64,000 nucleotides of DNA from positions 1 through 64,000 of the forward strand of contig JAEWYQ010000070.1 of the NCBI GenBank assembly GCA_023395555.1, given 5' to 3'. How positions within the stretch are numbered: the stretch's first letter is position 1; every line of letters starts with the position of its first letter. Below are positions 53,813-62,303 of the stretch, piece by piece. Under the pieces are notes generated by a model. That model searched no databases, was not told where the DNA came from, and saw only the letters and a program-made list of their open reading frames with translations. A program made the position numbers and the translations under genes. This DNA comes from Bacillota bacterium. Its GTDB lineage: Bacteria; Bacillota; Clostridia; Lachnospirales; Lachnospiraceae.

Positions 53813-54235
53813 CTAAGAAATGCGGGGTGCAATCCGGATCATGGTTTGATTCCTCGAGGCACATACCCCGTCCGAGTACAGGGCATATTCCAGATGGATC
53901 TCCAGAAGCTCCGGCAGCTCCTTGATTACAATCCGGGAGGTGTTTACTTCAAATCGCAGCTCCCCGTAGGGGGTCCGGTAGACCGCCTCCGTATTGCGGC
54001 CCAGCTCAAAGCTCATATCGGCACTTGCCGCACCGGTTCTGGTTATCACCACCAGGGTCGGGGCTATTTTAATTCTGCTCTTAATAAGCCCTTCTCCCTC
54101 TGCCGGAAGCTCCTCATAACTGATATAGTGCATTTCCTTATGCAGATGATAGGTTCCCTGCGCTCTGGTGACCACCGGCTCCTCCGGGGCGTCTGATTGG
54201 CATCCCTCTATTAAAACAAATACTTCCTTTGTCAT
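53813..54235 (-). CDS. DUF1934 (YwiB-like) beta-barrel protein
   Basis: 140-aa protein of the YwiB/DUF1934 type. Hallmarks are GTYHLHKEMHYISYEE near 28, IKSRIKIAPTLVVITRTGA near 52, MSFELGRNTEAVYRTPYG near 74 and LEIHLEYALYSDG near 112. The fold is a small lipocalin-like barrel; the function is unknown. GGAG lies upstream of the start. Transcribed away from spoIIR. Confidence 0.75.
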   Translation of the reverse strand: MTKEVFVLIEGCQSDAPEEPVVTRAQGTYHLHKEMHYISYEELPAEGEGLIKSRIKIAPTLVVITRTGAASADMSFELGRNTEAVYRTPYGELRFEVNTSRIVIKELPELLEIHLEYALYSDGVCASRNQTMIRIAPRIS

Positions 54236-54436
54236 TTTCTTCTCCTTCTAACCCATGCCCGGGACTTGCTCAACGGCCTGAATATTTTTTCACTCATTAT
54301 TGTACTACCTGTCCCGGTTTTGTTCAACTGCTTCTAAATTTTCCTTCAAGCCTGCTTCTTTCTCAATTTTTATGTATAGCGTTCCATTAACTGGAAACAC
54401 TTAAGAAAACAACAAGCACTTTACATGGAGGTCGTT

Positions 54437-55174
54437 ATGAAAAAAAAGCTTTTTCCTATCATAAAAATACTTACCGATAAAATGTACATTTATGATTGCC
54501 CCGCTGCATCCTCCCCTGCCATACATACCCGGACGCCGAATCAGTCCGGATTCCGGCCTTTTCTGCTTTTCTTCCTTCTTCTCTGCTCCGCTGCCTCCAT
54601 ATGGCTGATTAAGGCCAATGCAAGGGCTGATTCAGACATTCAGGAAGGGATCGCCCGGAAGGTTCTCCGGTTCCATGTCATTGCCAACAGTGACAGCGAG
54701 GAGGATCAGGCATTAAAGCTGAAGGTAAAGACCGCCCTGGTACAGGAGCTGGCTCCCCGTTTGGAAAACCTTGCGGACATAGACGCTGTACGGACCGCGG
54801 TGCGGGAACAACTGGGTGATATTGAGAAGCTTGCAGAGGACATTCTTCGCCAAAACGGCTCCTCCTATCCTGTCAGCGTCTCCCTGGAGCAATGCTATTT
54901 TCCTCTGAAAATCTACGGCGGCTATACCTTTCCTCCGGGCAGCTATGAGGCTCTACGGGTGAGAATCGGTGCCGCAGAGGGCAAGAATTGGTGGTGCGTC
55001 ATGTTCCCCCCTCTCTGCTTTGTGGATGAGACCTACAGTGTCGTAGACGAGAATTCCGACAAAAAACTTCTCTCGTTATTAACGGAGGAGGAATACGATG
55101 CCCTGGTCGGCAACAAGACTCCCGTGAAAATAAGATTTAAACTGCTGGATAAGATTAAGAGCCTGTTCCAATAA
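54437..55174 (+). CDS. spoIIR: Stage II sporulation protein R
   Basis: 245-aa secreted sporulation signalling protein. A hydrophobic segment ~37-60 exports it, followed by the SpoIIR domain (VLRFHVIANSDSEEDQALKL, GSYEALRVRIGAAEGKNWWC, MFPPLCFVD). In Bacillus, SpoIIR made in the forespore triggers SpoIIGA processing of pro-sigma-E in the mother cell. The start at 54437 follows GGAGG at 5 nt; an ATG 12 nt upstream is too early. Shows that the organism is a spore former. Confidence 0.9.
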   Translation: MKKKLFPIIKILTDKMYIYDCPAASSPAIHTRTPNQSGFRPFLLFFLLLCSAASIWLIKANARADSDIQEGIARKVLRFHVIANSDSEEDQALKLKVKTALVQELAPRLENLADIDAVRTAVREQLGDIEKLAEDILRQNGSSYPVSVSLEQCYFPLKIYGGYTFPPGSYEALRVRIGAAEGKNWWCVMFPPLCFVDETYSVVDENSDKKLLSLLTEEEYDALVGNKTPVKIRFKLLDKIKSLFQ

Positions 55175-55277
55175 CTCCATTTATGCTGTCCCGTTACTTT
55201 CCGCCTCCTTTTTTATTTGTATCCGGTATTTCTATGTGTTAAAATACAAATAATGAAAATACGTTACGGAGGTTCCC

Positions 55278-56147
55278 ATGGATTCAATTACGGTGAAAGC
55301 CTATGCAAAAATAAATCTTGGTTTGGATGTTCTTAGAAAAAGAGAAGACGGATATCATGATGTTTGCATGATCATGCAGTCCATAAAGCTCTGCGACACC
55401 ATCACCATCCGAAGGGAGGAGGCGGAGGGAATCCGCATCCGGACCAATCTTCCCTATCTTCCCGACAACCAGGATAATCTGGTTTATAAGGCCGCCGCTC
55501 TCCTGCAGCAGACCCTGGACATCCGGGACGGTCTGTCCATCGAGCTGGAGAAAAAGATTCCCGTTGCCGCAGGCCTGGCAGGCGGAAGCTCCAATGCGGC
55601 TGCCACCCTTCTGGCCCTGAACCGGCTCTATCAGGCCGGCCTGTCCAAGAGCGAGCTGAGACAATTAGGGGTTCGGCTGGGTGCGGATGTTCCCTACTGC
55701 ATTATGCTGGGCACAGCGCTTTCCGAAGGAATCGGGGAGGTACTGACCCCTCTTCCATCCATGCCCTCCTGCTCCATCCTGCTGGTTAAGCCGGATATCA
55801 GCGTATCCACCCGGTATGTTTATGAAAATCTGAATCTAACAGAGGACAGCGCCCACCCGGATATCGAAGCGATAAAGAAAGCCCTCTCCCGAAGCGATCT
55901 CTACGCTCTGACCAGGGCCATGGATAATATTCTTCAGAGTGTGACAGTAAAGGAATATCCCATTATTGCGGACATTAAGGATAAGATGAAGGAGCTGGGT
56001 GCCTTAACCTCCCTAATGAGCGGCAGCGGCCCCACGGTATTCGGAATTTATCAGAACCAGAACTTTGCCAGAAAGGCGCTGAATTACTTCCGAAAGCACC
56101 GTCATTACGGCAAACAGGTCTATCTTACCACTCCCTACTGGCCGTAA
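55278..56147 (+). CDS. ispE: 4-diphosphocytidyl-2-C-methyl-D-erythritol kinase
   Basis: 289-aa GHMP kinase of the MEP isoprenoid pathway. Motifs: AKINLGLDV near 9, the phosphate-binding loop PVAAGLAGGSSNAAATLLAL near 95, and SGSGPTVFGIYQNQ near 250. It phosphorylates CDP-ME at the 2-position. GGAGG precedes the start. A terminator follows. Confidence 0.93.
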   Translation: MDSITVKAYAKINLGLDVLRKREDGYHDVCMIMQSIKLCDTITIRREEAEGIRIRTNLPYLPDNQDNLVYKAAALLQQTLDIRDGLSIELEKKIPVAAGLAGGSSNAAATLLALNRLYQAGLSKSELRQLGVRLGADVPYCIMLGTALSEGIGEVLTPLPSMPSCSILLVKPDISVSTRYVYENLNLTEDSAHPDIEAIKKALSRSDLYALTRAMDNILQSVTVKEYPIIADIKDKMKELGALTSLMSGSGPTVFGIYQNQNFARKALNYFRKHRHYGKQVYLTTPYWP

Positions 56148-56213
56148 CAGCCGTGCCCCGTCTGAACCAATGTCATTTGGTTAGGTGGATACATAACCGG
56201 ATTGCTGCAAAAT

Positions 56214-56280
56214 AACAGGGTTATTGCAAATTGTCTTCCCATGGGGAAGTATTCTGCAGTAACCCTGTTCTATTTCTTTT
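56214..56280 (+). terminator. Terminator of ispE
   Basis: AACAGGGTTATTGCA pairs with TGCAGTAACCCTGTT, with an inner CTTCCC/GGGAAG stem, and is followed by TATTTCTTTTC. Confidence 0.75.
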
Positions 56281-56292
56281 CTTATCTGCTTT

Positions 56293-56886
56293 CTATTTGC
56301 CCTCCGTACCATCCCGCCATGCTTCCATCTTCTTAATAGCCGCATCGATTGTCTTCTGGGAGATATCCGGGAGGTCGCCGCCCCAAGCCTTTGCTGCCTG
56401 ATTAAAGCCCTTCTTTACCGCGCCGATCAGCTCGTCTGCTTTGGAGGTGTCTCCGCCGGAAAGCGCCTTGGCAAATTCCAGTATGCGGTCCGAGGTCTTC
56501 TCTATTCCCCAGTAACCATCCTCTGCAATGTCCTTCTGTGCCTGCAGTCTGGTGGCATCATCCACCTGAACCTGACCGGTCCGAAGCGCCGCATAAATAT
56601 CCGAAGCGCTGTTCACGGTCTTCCCCTGCTTCGTCATAAGCTTCTGAACCAGATCCAGCATGCTCTGTGTTCTTCTCTCCGCCTCTGATTTCAGACGGTC
56701 AATGGTAACGGTATCCCTGGTATAAAGCTTGCCGGAAGCCGCTGCCTGATCACCCTTCTCATATACTGCAGCCGCACCGTTATCCGGCGCCTTTGCCTGC
56801 TCCTTCTGAGCGGCCTGATTCTGCGCCGCCTTGGCAGCTGTGCTGTCATAGGCCGGTGCCGTATTGGAAACACGATTTACACTCAT
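56293..56886 (-). CDS. Ala/Gln-rich helical protein, unknown
   Basis: 197-aa soluble protein with no recognised family. The N-terminal ~55 residues are Ala/Gln/Lys-rich and probably disordered (TAAKAAQNQAAQKEQAK). The remainder is helical (TIDRLKSEAERRTQSMLDLVQ, ISQKTIDAAIKKMEAWRDG) and resembles export- or assembly-associated helical proteins. No signal peptide. The start at 56886 follows GGAGG; a longer frame adds 26 residues with poor support. Stands alone, convergent with ispE. Confidence 0.6.
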   Translation of the reverse strand: MSVNRVSNTAPAYDSTAAKAAQNQAAQKEQAKAPDNGAAAVYEKGDQAAASGKLYTRDTVTIDRLKSEAERRTQSMLDLVQKLMTKQGKTVNSASDIYAALRTGQVQVDDATRLQAQKDIAEDGYWGIEKTSDRILEFAKALSGGDTSKADELIGAVKKGFNQAAKAWGGDLPDISQKTIDAAIKKMEAWRDGTEGK

Positions 56887-57085
56887 TGTATCATCCTCCA
56901 TGATATTGTCGGAGTCTTTAATTCTCCTCAGTAATGGGCTCTCGCCCGGTTCCATCTGTGCCATCCTTGGCTGTAATTATACTATTGTCTTATCTGTAAT
57001 ATTATTTCGGTTGATTCTTTATAAAACCTTAGCTTTTTTCCTTAATAATTCTTAATAATTGCTTTATCCTTCCTAAATACTGACA

Positions 57086-57094
57086 TGTTATACT
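57086..57094 (+). promoter_or_regulatory. Extended -10 promoter of the envelope operon
   Basis: TGTTATACT with TG one base before TATACT, as in the queT promoter. No strong -35. About 45 nt upstream of the glycosyltransferase. Confidence 0.5.
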
Positions 57095-57138
57095 ACGCTT
57101 ATGTATTAAAGCATAGACAAAGGAGTGTGGCATAATAA

Positions 57139-58290
57139 ATGAAAATCGTGGTATTAACAGGCAGATTCGGAATGGGCCATATGATGGCGGCCCTGGCTGT
57201 CAAGCAGCAGATTGAGCTCAGCCGCCTTGAAGCCGAAGTGGAAGTAGTTGACTGGCTTGAATATGCCTCTCCCAGGTTGGCAGACCAATACTACAACTTT
57301 TTTCAGCTCCTGGTAAGCAAGGGACACGCCCTGTACAACAGAAGGTATCGTTACCTGGAGGATAAACAGACGGATCAAAAGCCGGAGCTTCGCGGGTTCT
57401 TCCTTCGATGCTGTTCCCGGCTGATGAAGGAGAAAGCTCCGGATTTCATCATATCAACCCTTCCCATCTGCTCCCAGATTCTGTCCTTATACAAGGAAAA
57501 GACCGGAACTTCCCTGCCCCTCGTTACCTGTGTTACAGATATCACCGGCCATTCCGAATGGATTAACCGGAATACGGATTATTATTTTGTAGGCTCCCGC
57601 TGTGTTGCGGATAAATTTATCGCCAAAGGAGTTCCTCCCTCAGAAATATTTATTACCGGCTTGCCGGTGCGTCCCGGCTTCCTGGAGGAGCTCCCCGGGA
57701 ATGCGGATGCAGAAGGCAGCGGAACCAGACATATCCTGATTATGGGAGGCGGCCTGGGTATGCTCCCGAAAACCCGGAGCTTTTATTCTGATCTGGATCG
57801 CATTCCAGGCATCCGCGTCACTATTATTACGGGTAAGAACCAGGCTCTGTTCCGTCGGCTTCAGGGCCGGTATGAGAATATCCGGGTATTGGGCTATGTT
57901 CCTAATGTCCATGACTATATGAGGCAGGCGGACCTCATTATTACCAAGCCCGGCGGGATCACGACCTTTGAAGCGATTTACGCCGGAGTTCCCATTCTTG
58001 CCCTGAAGCCTTCCCTACAGCAGGAATGCTATAATGCCCAGTATATTCAAGATATGGGAATAGGCACTGTGATGCCCGGCAAGGCCAGGCACTGCCTGAG
58101 GGAAATCACCAGGAATCTGGAGGATTGCCGTCTCTTGAGCTATAGAACCAATGTAGAGCGGCTCAGGAACAGCCTGATCCATTATAAAATGACCGAGGTT
58201 CTGGAAGACACCCTGATTAAGGACAGTTACAAATACCATTCCGCCAGAGAGGATTATGACATTGATGAAACGGTTAGTTTTAACATTTGA
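57139..58290 (+). CDS. GT28-type glycosyltransferase (UgtP/MGDG-synthase-like)
   Basis: 383-aa family-28-like glycosyltransferase. N-terminal acceptor domain begins MKIVVLTGRFGMGHMMAALAV, C-terminal nucleotide-sugar domain contains ILIMGGGLGM near 199 and TKPGGITTFEAIYAGVPILA near 272, as in UgtP and MurG relatives. Peripheral membrane enzyme, probably making glycolipid anchors from diacylglycerol. First gene of the envelope operon; it overlaps the deacetylase gene. Confidence 0.85.
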   Translation: MKIVVLTGRFGMGHMMAALAVKQQIELSRLEAEVEVVDWLEYASPRLADQYYNFFQLLVSKGHALYNRRYRYLEDKQTDQKPELRGFFLRCCSRLMKEKAPDFIISTLPICSQILSLYKEKTGTSLPLVTCVTDITGHSEWINRNTDYYFVGSRCVADKFIAKGVPPSEIFITGLPVRPGFLEELPGNADAEGSGTRHILIMGGGLGMLPKTRSFYSDLDRIPGIRVTIITGKNQALFRRLQGRYENIRVLGYVPNVHDYMRQADLIITKPGGITTFEAIYAGVPILALKPSLQQECYNAQYIQDMGIGTVMPGKARHCLREITRNLEDCRLLSYRTNVERLRNSLIHYKMTEVLEDTLIKDSYKYHSAREDYDIDETVSFNI

Positions 58291-58861
58291 CGACGGTCCC
58301 GATCCGGTTTACACCCGGAATCTGCTGGACGTTCTGAAGGATGAGAATATAAAGGCCACCTTTTTTGTCGTGGCAGGCAACGCCGCCCTTTACCCTGCTT
58401 TAATCAGCCGCATGCAGGCGGAAGGGCATTCCATCGCCCTCCACTCCCTTCACCACCGGCATGCCCTGCTCTGCAGTTACCGGTATATGAAACACGATTT
58501 CTCCAAAAGCCTGGAGATCTTAAGAAATATGAACTGCGATATCCGCTTCTACCGTCCCCCCTGGGGTGCAAGGAATCTCCTGACTCCCCTGCTTCTAAAA
58601 AGGCATCAGCTGAAGCTGGTTCTATGGGATGTTATGGTGGGGGATTGGAAGTCTGATTTCGCTCCCCAGGAGCTGGCGGACCGGATACAGGCGAAGGTTT
58701 TTGACGGAGCTATCCTCTGTCTTCATGACGGCTGCGAAAAATACGGAGGAGCCAAGGGCGCTCCCTTTAATACCATTGACGCCCTGAAGCTGGTTCTTCC
58801 CAGGCTGAAGGAAGAAGGTTACCAATTTGTGACCGTGGAGGAATTTTATCATCATGCATGA
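58256..58861 (+). CDS. NodB-type polysaccharide deacetylase
   Basis: 201-aa NodB-domain protein with LTFDDGPDP near 8 (catalytic Asp and metal Asp), HSLHHRH near 63 and RPPWG near 101. It lacks a signal peptide, so it would act in the cytosol unless exported otherwise. It overlaps both neighbours: 35 bp with the glycosyltransferase (or less if the ATG at 58265 is used, which has weaker spacing to GAGAGG) and 8 bp with the next gene. Could deacetylate an N-acetylsugar lipid made by the neighbour. Confidence 0.85.
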   Translation: MTLMKRLVLTFDDGPDPVYTRNLLDVLKDENIKATFFVVAGNAALYPALISRMQAEGHSIALHSLHHRHALLCSYRYMKHDFSKSLEILRNMNCDIRFYRPPWGARNLLTPLLLKRHQLKLVLWDVMVGDWKSDFAPQELADRIQAKVFDGAILCLHDGCEKYGGAKGAPFNTIDALKLVLPRLKEEGYQFVTVEEFYHHA

Positions 58862-59900
58862 ACAGGGTATTAAACTGAAAAAACAAATCGCCGGCATCCT
58901 GCTGCTTCTCGTATTGATTATTATCACCTTTCTCATCTATATGAGGGGGTATACCCTTCGTGAAATGCAGCAGGCCCTGGCCGGAACCGATATCCGGTAT
59001 CTTGCCGCCGGCCTTGGCATGATAGGGGTCTTTATCCTGTGTGAAGCAATTGCCATCCGCCTTATACTGAAGGCCTTGGGCTACCGGGCCTCCTTCTTCC
59101 GGTGCTATGAATACTCTTCCATAGGCTACTATTTCAGCGGCATTACCCCTTCTGCCAGCGGAGGGCAGCCGACCCAGATTTACTATATGAAACGGGATAC
59201 GATTCCTGTGGCAGTGTCCTCCATCACCATATTCTTCATTGTATACGTCTACCAGATTGCAATGGTGCTGGTCGCCGCTGCTGCCGCCCTGCTGCGGTTT
59301 TCGGAAGCAGCTCTTTTCGCCTCCAAGCTGCCCTACCTGCTGATTTACGGTATCATTGTCAATACCGGAGCCATATTTCTGCTTTTCGCCCTCATGTTTT
59401 CAAAAAGGCTGGTTCCTTCGATTCTCAATCTGGGTCTGAGCCTTGGCACAAAGCTCCGGCTGATTAAGCGGACCGACGAGCGCCGTCATAAATTAGAGCA
59501 AAGTCTGGCATCCTATCATGAAAAAGCCCTGGTTTTAAAAAAGCATCCTCTGCTGTTCATAAAGATATTAATTGTAAGCATTGTGCAGATACTCTCTTTT
59601 AATTCCATACCTGCTCTGGTATACTGTAGTATGGGGTATGACGCAGGGCGTGTTCCTGATCTCCTCACCTGCCAGTCCCTTCTGACGGTCTCCGTCTCCG
59701 CCGTTCCCCTGCCGGGTGCGGAGGGAGTCTCCCAAGGCGGCTTCCTGCAGGTGTTTGACGCATATTTTCCCTCTGATATGCTTACCTATGCCATGCTGAT
59801 TCACCGGGTGATCAGCTTTTATCTCCCGCTGCTTCTCAGCTTTGCCATGTATCTCTTTACCCATATAAGAGGTCCCAAGGGGTATGCCTCAGAGGAGTAG
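58854..59900 (+). CDS. LPG-synthase-like membrane protein (YbhN/UPF0104 type)
   Basis: 348-aa integral membrane protein with eight or so segments, of the lysylphosphatidylglycerol-synthase TM domain family (YbhN/AglD2-like). Family features include YEYSSIGYYFSGITPSASGGQP near 84-105 and VSAVPLPGAEGVSQGGF near 280. Such proteins are suspected lipid flippases or glycolipid translocators. Start overlaps the deacetylase (ATGCATGA). Third gene of the envelope operon. Confidence 0.8.
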   Translation: MHEQGIKLKKQIAGILLLLVLIIITFLIYMRGYTLREMQQALAGTDIRYLAAGLGMIGVFILCEAIAIRLILKALGYRASFFRCYEYSSIGYYFSGITPSASGGQPTQIYYMKRDTIPVAVSSITIFFIVYVYQIAMVLVAAAAALLRFSEAALFASKLPYLLIYGIIVNTGAIFLLFALMFSKRLVPSILNLGLSLGTKLRLIKRTDERRHKLEQSLASYHEKALVLKKHPLLFIKILIVSIVQILSFNSIPALVYCSMGYDAGRVPDLLTCQSLLTVSVSAVPLPGAEGVSQGGFLQVFDAYFPSDMLTYAMLIHRVISFYLPLLLSFAMYLFTHIRGPKGYASEE

Positions 59901-59933
59901 CTTCCGAAATTACAGCAGAATGGAGGGGTAACA

Positions 59934-60632
59934 TTGAAAGAAAATAAAATCAAAATATTGGTTGCCGACGATGATGCCGACATTCGCGAGATTCTTGAGA
60001 TACTTCTAAAGGCGGAAGGCTTTGACGTTATTCTGGCCGGTAACGGGAAAGAGGCCATTGAATCAGTGGATGAAAGCATTGATCTGATTATCCTGGATGT
60101 AGCCATGCCGGAGAAAAACGGCTTTCAGGTATGCAAGGAGATTCGCACCATGTCCGTGGCTCCTGTTCTGTTCTTAACCGCCAAGACTCTGGAATCAGAC
60201 AAAGCCATCGGTTTCAGCGCCGGAGGCGATGATTATCTGGTAAAACCCTTCTCGAATTCCGAGCTGATATTCCGGGTCAAGGCCCTGCTTCGGCGCTGCT
60301 ACCAATACCAGTCCCTGCACCGGGAGCAGAAGAACATTTACCGGGTGGGCAATATTCTTCTGGATGACAACACGAAGAATGTGACGGTGGATGATATCCC
60401 CACCGTATTGACTCCCATCGAATATGACATTCTATGTCTGATGATGCGGTATCCCACTAAGGTCTTTTCCGTACAGAATCTGTATGAATCCATATGGAAA
60501 CAGGACTATACCTATCTGGATAATAACACGATTGTAGTTCATATCAGCAACCTGAGGAAAAAAATTGAGAAAGATCCAAAAAATCCGCAGCATCTGAAAA
60601 GCATGTGGGGAAGAGGGTATTATGTGGATTAA
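59934..60632 (+). CDS. OmpR-type response regulator
   Basis: 232-aa regulator with receiver domain (~1-120; acidic DDD near 12, phospho-Asp in LIILDVAMPEKNG near 55, LTAKT, VKPFSNSEL) and a winged-helix OmpR DNA-binding domain (~135-230; YTYLDNNTIVVHISNLRKKI). Start codon TTG with GGAGGGG 7 nt upstream. 33 nt after the membrane protein; the paired kinase gene overlaps its stop. Probably controls envelope genes of this operon. Confidence 0.9.
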   Translation: MKENKIKILVADDDADIREILEILLKAEGFDVILAGNGKEAIESVDESIDLIILDVAMPEKNGFQVCKEIRTMSVAPVLFLTAKTLESDKAIGFSAGGDDYLVKPFSNSELIFRVKALLRRCYQYQSLHREQKNIYRVGNILLDDNTKNVTVDDIPTVLTPIEYDILCLMMRYPTKVFSVQNLYESIWKQDYTYLDNNTIVVHISNLRKKIEKDPKNPQHLKSMWGRGYYVD

Positions 60633-61944
60633 ACAAATCAAGCCTTCCAAGCTGGAATTAAAGCTGATGATCCGGGTTATCGCCTCCGGTCTGGTCTGCA
60701 TTCTGATCTATATTATTTTCATTAATATTGCCGTCTATTATGTGGATCATATGAAGGTGGACTCCCAGATATACCATGAGCAGATTCTCAGCGCCAGCCA
60801 GGACTTCCAGAACTATGTCACGGAAAACAATCTGTCGGTCCAGGATATCAATGCCATCCGGGCCTGGGATAAGAAGCAGAATTTGATGCATATTAAGCTC
60901 ATCGAAAACGGGAAATCCATCTATGACTCTCTGGATTATACCATTCGGATCACCCCGAAGGTATCTTATATTTATTATGAGTCCTCCATAGACCCGTCCC
61001 AGGTGATCAGCTTCCGGGACGGTGAGACCAATCTGTATGTCACCATCCTGTACAAGCAGCAGCTGGAACAGAGGCTGGACTACTTCTTGGGCTTTTTTTG
61101 CGTATTTATATTTTTTCTCTCCACCCTGCATGAATTCAGGGTATTGGTAAGGGATATCCTGGAAATCAAGAAAGGGATTCAGATTCTGGAGGGCGGTAAT
61201 CTGGCTTATGAAATTCAGTCAAAGAGGAAGGATGAGATCACTGATCTGGTGAACTCCATTAACCGGATGAGCCGGGAATTGGATCTTCAGAGAAAGGAAG
61301 AGGAGCTGCTCCGTCAGAGAAATTATGATTTAGTTACGTCCATCTCCCATGATATCCGGACCCCGCTGACAACGGTGAACAGCTATATTGATCTGATCAT
61401 GGACCGGAAGTATTCCTGCCCCCAGGAATTAGACCGGTATCTGACCAAGATCAAGGAGAAATCCATTCTGATCAATGATCTGTCGGACAATTTATTTTCT
61501 CATTTTTTGAATCAGAATAAGGATTATACCTATAATTTTGAAACGGTAATCGGCGGCGAATTCATCAGCTATCTTCTTAACAGTATGCAGGAAAGCTTAA
61601 GGGATAAGGGCTATTTGATGGAAACAGAAGTGGATTTAAAGGATGAATGCTTCCTTAAGGTAGATATTATGCAGATTGAGAGAGTATTCAATAACCTGGA
61701 AGGCAATCTCATTAAATATGCCCAGAAAAGCAAACCTATTCATTATAAGGCTTTTCTTGTAAATAATATGCTCTATATTACCGGAAGCAACTATATTGTA
61801 CAGAACAGCCAGCTTGACAGCCATGGTGTGGGCATTATTACCTGCCAGGAGATCATGAAGCTGCATTCGGGAGAGATGAGAACCTATATCGAGGGAGATT
61901 ATTATCATATTGTAATCGGCTTCCCAGTCTATCTGATCCCATAG
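60622..61944 (+). CDS. Atypical sensor histidine kinase
   Basis: 440-aa kinase. TM1 ~12-36, an extracellular sensor of ~115 residues, TM2 ~155-172, a HAMP-like linker (~175-225), and HisKA with SISHDIRTPLTT near 237 (phospho-acceptor His). The ATPase domain is short: the N box is present (NNLEGNLIKYA), but the G1 Asp of DxGxG is missing (ITGSNYI) and the G2/lid is reduced to SHGVGIITCQEIMKLHSGE. So catalytic activity may be low or altered. It overlaps the response regulator by 11 bp. Confidence 0.85.
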   Translation: MWIKQIKPSKLELKLMIRVIASGLVCILIYIIFINIAVYYVDHMKVDSQIYHEQILSASQDFQNYVTENNLSVQDINAIRAWDKKQNLMHIKLIENGKSIYDSLDYTIRITPKVSYIYYESSIDPSQVISFRDGETNLYVTILYKQQLEQRLDYFLGFFCVFIFFLSTLHEFRVLVRDILEIKKGIQILEGGNLAYEIQSKRKDEITDLVNSINRMSRELDLQRKEEELLRQRNYDLVTSISHDIRTPLTTVNSYIDLIMDRKYSCPQELDRYLTKIKEKSILINDLSDNLFSHFLNQNKDYTYNFETVIGGEFISYLLNSMQESLRDKGYLMETEVDLKDECFLKVDIMQIERVFNNLEGNLIKYAQKSKPIHYKAFLVNNMLYITGSNYIVQNSQLDSHGVGIITCQEIMKLHSGEMRTYIEGDYYHIVIGFPVYLIP

Positions 61945-61956
61945 AATACGGACAAT

Positions 61957-62000
61957 AAAAAGACCTGTCCCTACGCAGCGCTTCGGTTCAGGTCTTCTAT
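61957..62000 (+). terminator. Terminator of the kinase operon
   Basis: AGACCTG pairs with CAGGTCT around a ~20-nt loop, then TCTATCTTTT. Confidence 0.65.
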
Positions 62001-62248
62001 CTTTTATCTGTATCACTTTTTTGTTCCTGCTTGCCTGCAATCTCTTCACTCACCGCCTCAATCACGGAATCTACGCCCCGATTCAAAGCTCTGCCCTTTT
62101 CCGTATTATTACTGGCAATGGGATGATATTCCGAGCAACCGGTAGCAGGCAGCTTGTTGGCATCCAGACCGGAGGTCTCCAATATAACCTTCAGAACATT
62201 GACGGCTTTGGTGGTGGACAGCACCCAGTTCCTGTCGAAGTTATCCAT
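61997..62248 (-). pseudogene. Truncated MotB/OmpA-like C-terminal fragment
   Basis: 83 residues matching the C-terminal half of a MotB-type OmpA domain (FDRNWVLSTTKAVNVLKVIL, GCSEYHPIASNNTEKGRALNRGV). The membrane helix and peptidoglycan-binding N-terminal part are absent. It begins at an ATG directly after the T-run of the terminator at 62247-62276, with no ribosome-binding site. No flagellar gene is in the window. Best read as the remnant of a deleted motB. Confidence 0.65.
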
Positions 62249-62276
62249 AAAACAGCAGACCTTATGCGGTCTGCTG
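62247..62276 (-). terminator. Terminator of the GH31 gene
   Basis: On the minus strand CAGCAGACC and GGTCTGCTG form a 9-bp stem with a 6-nt loop, followed by TTTTATG. Confidence 0.8.
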
Positions 62277-62303
62277 TTCTTTTCCGTGTTTATAAGCCGG
62301 CTA

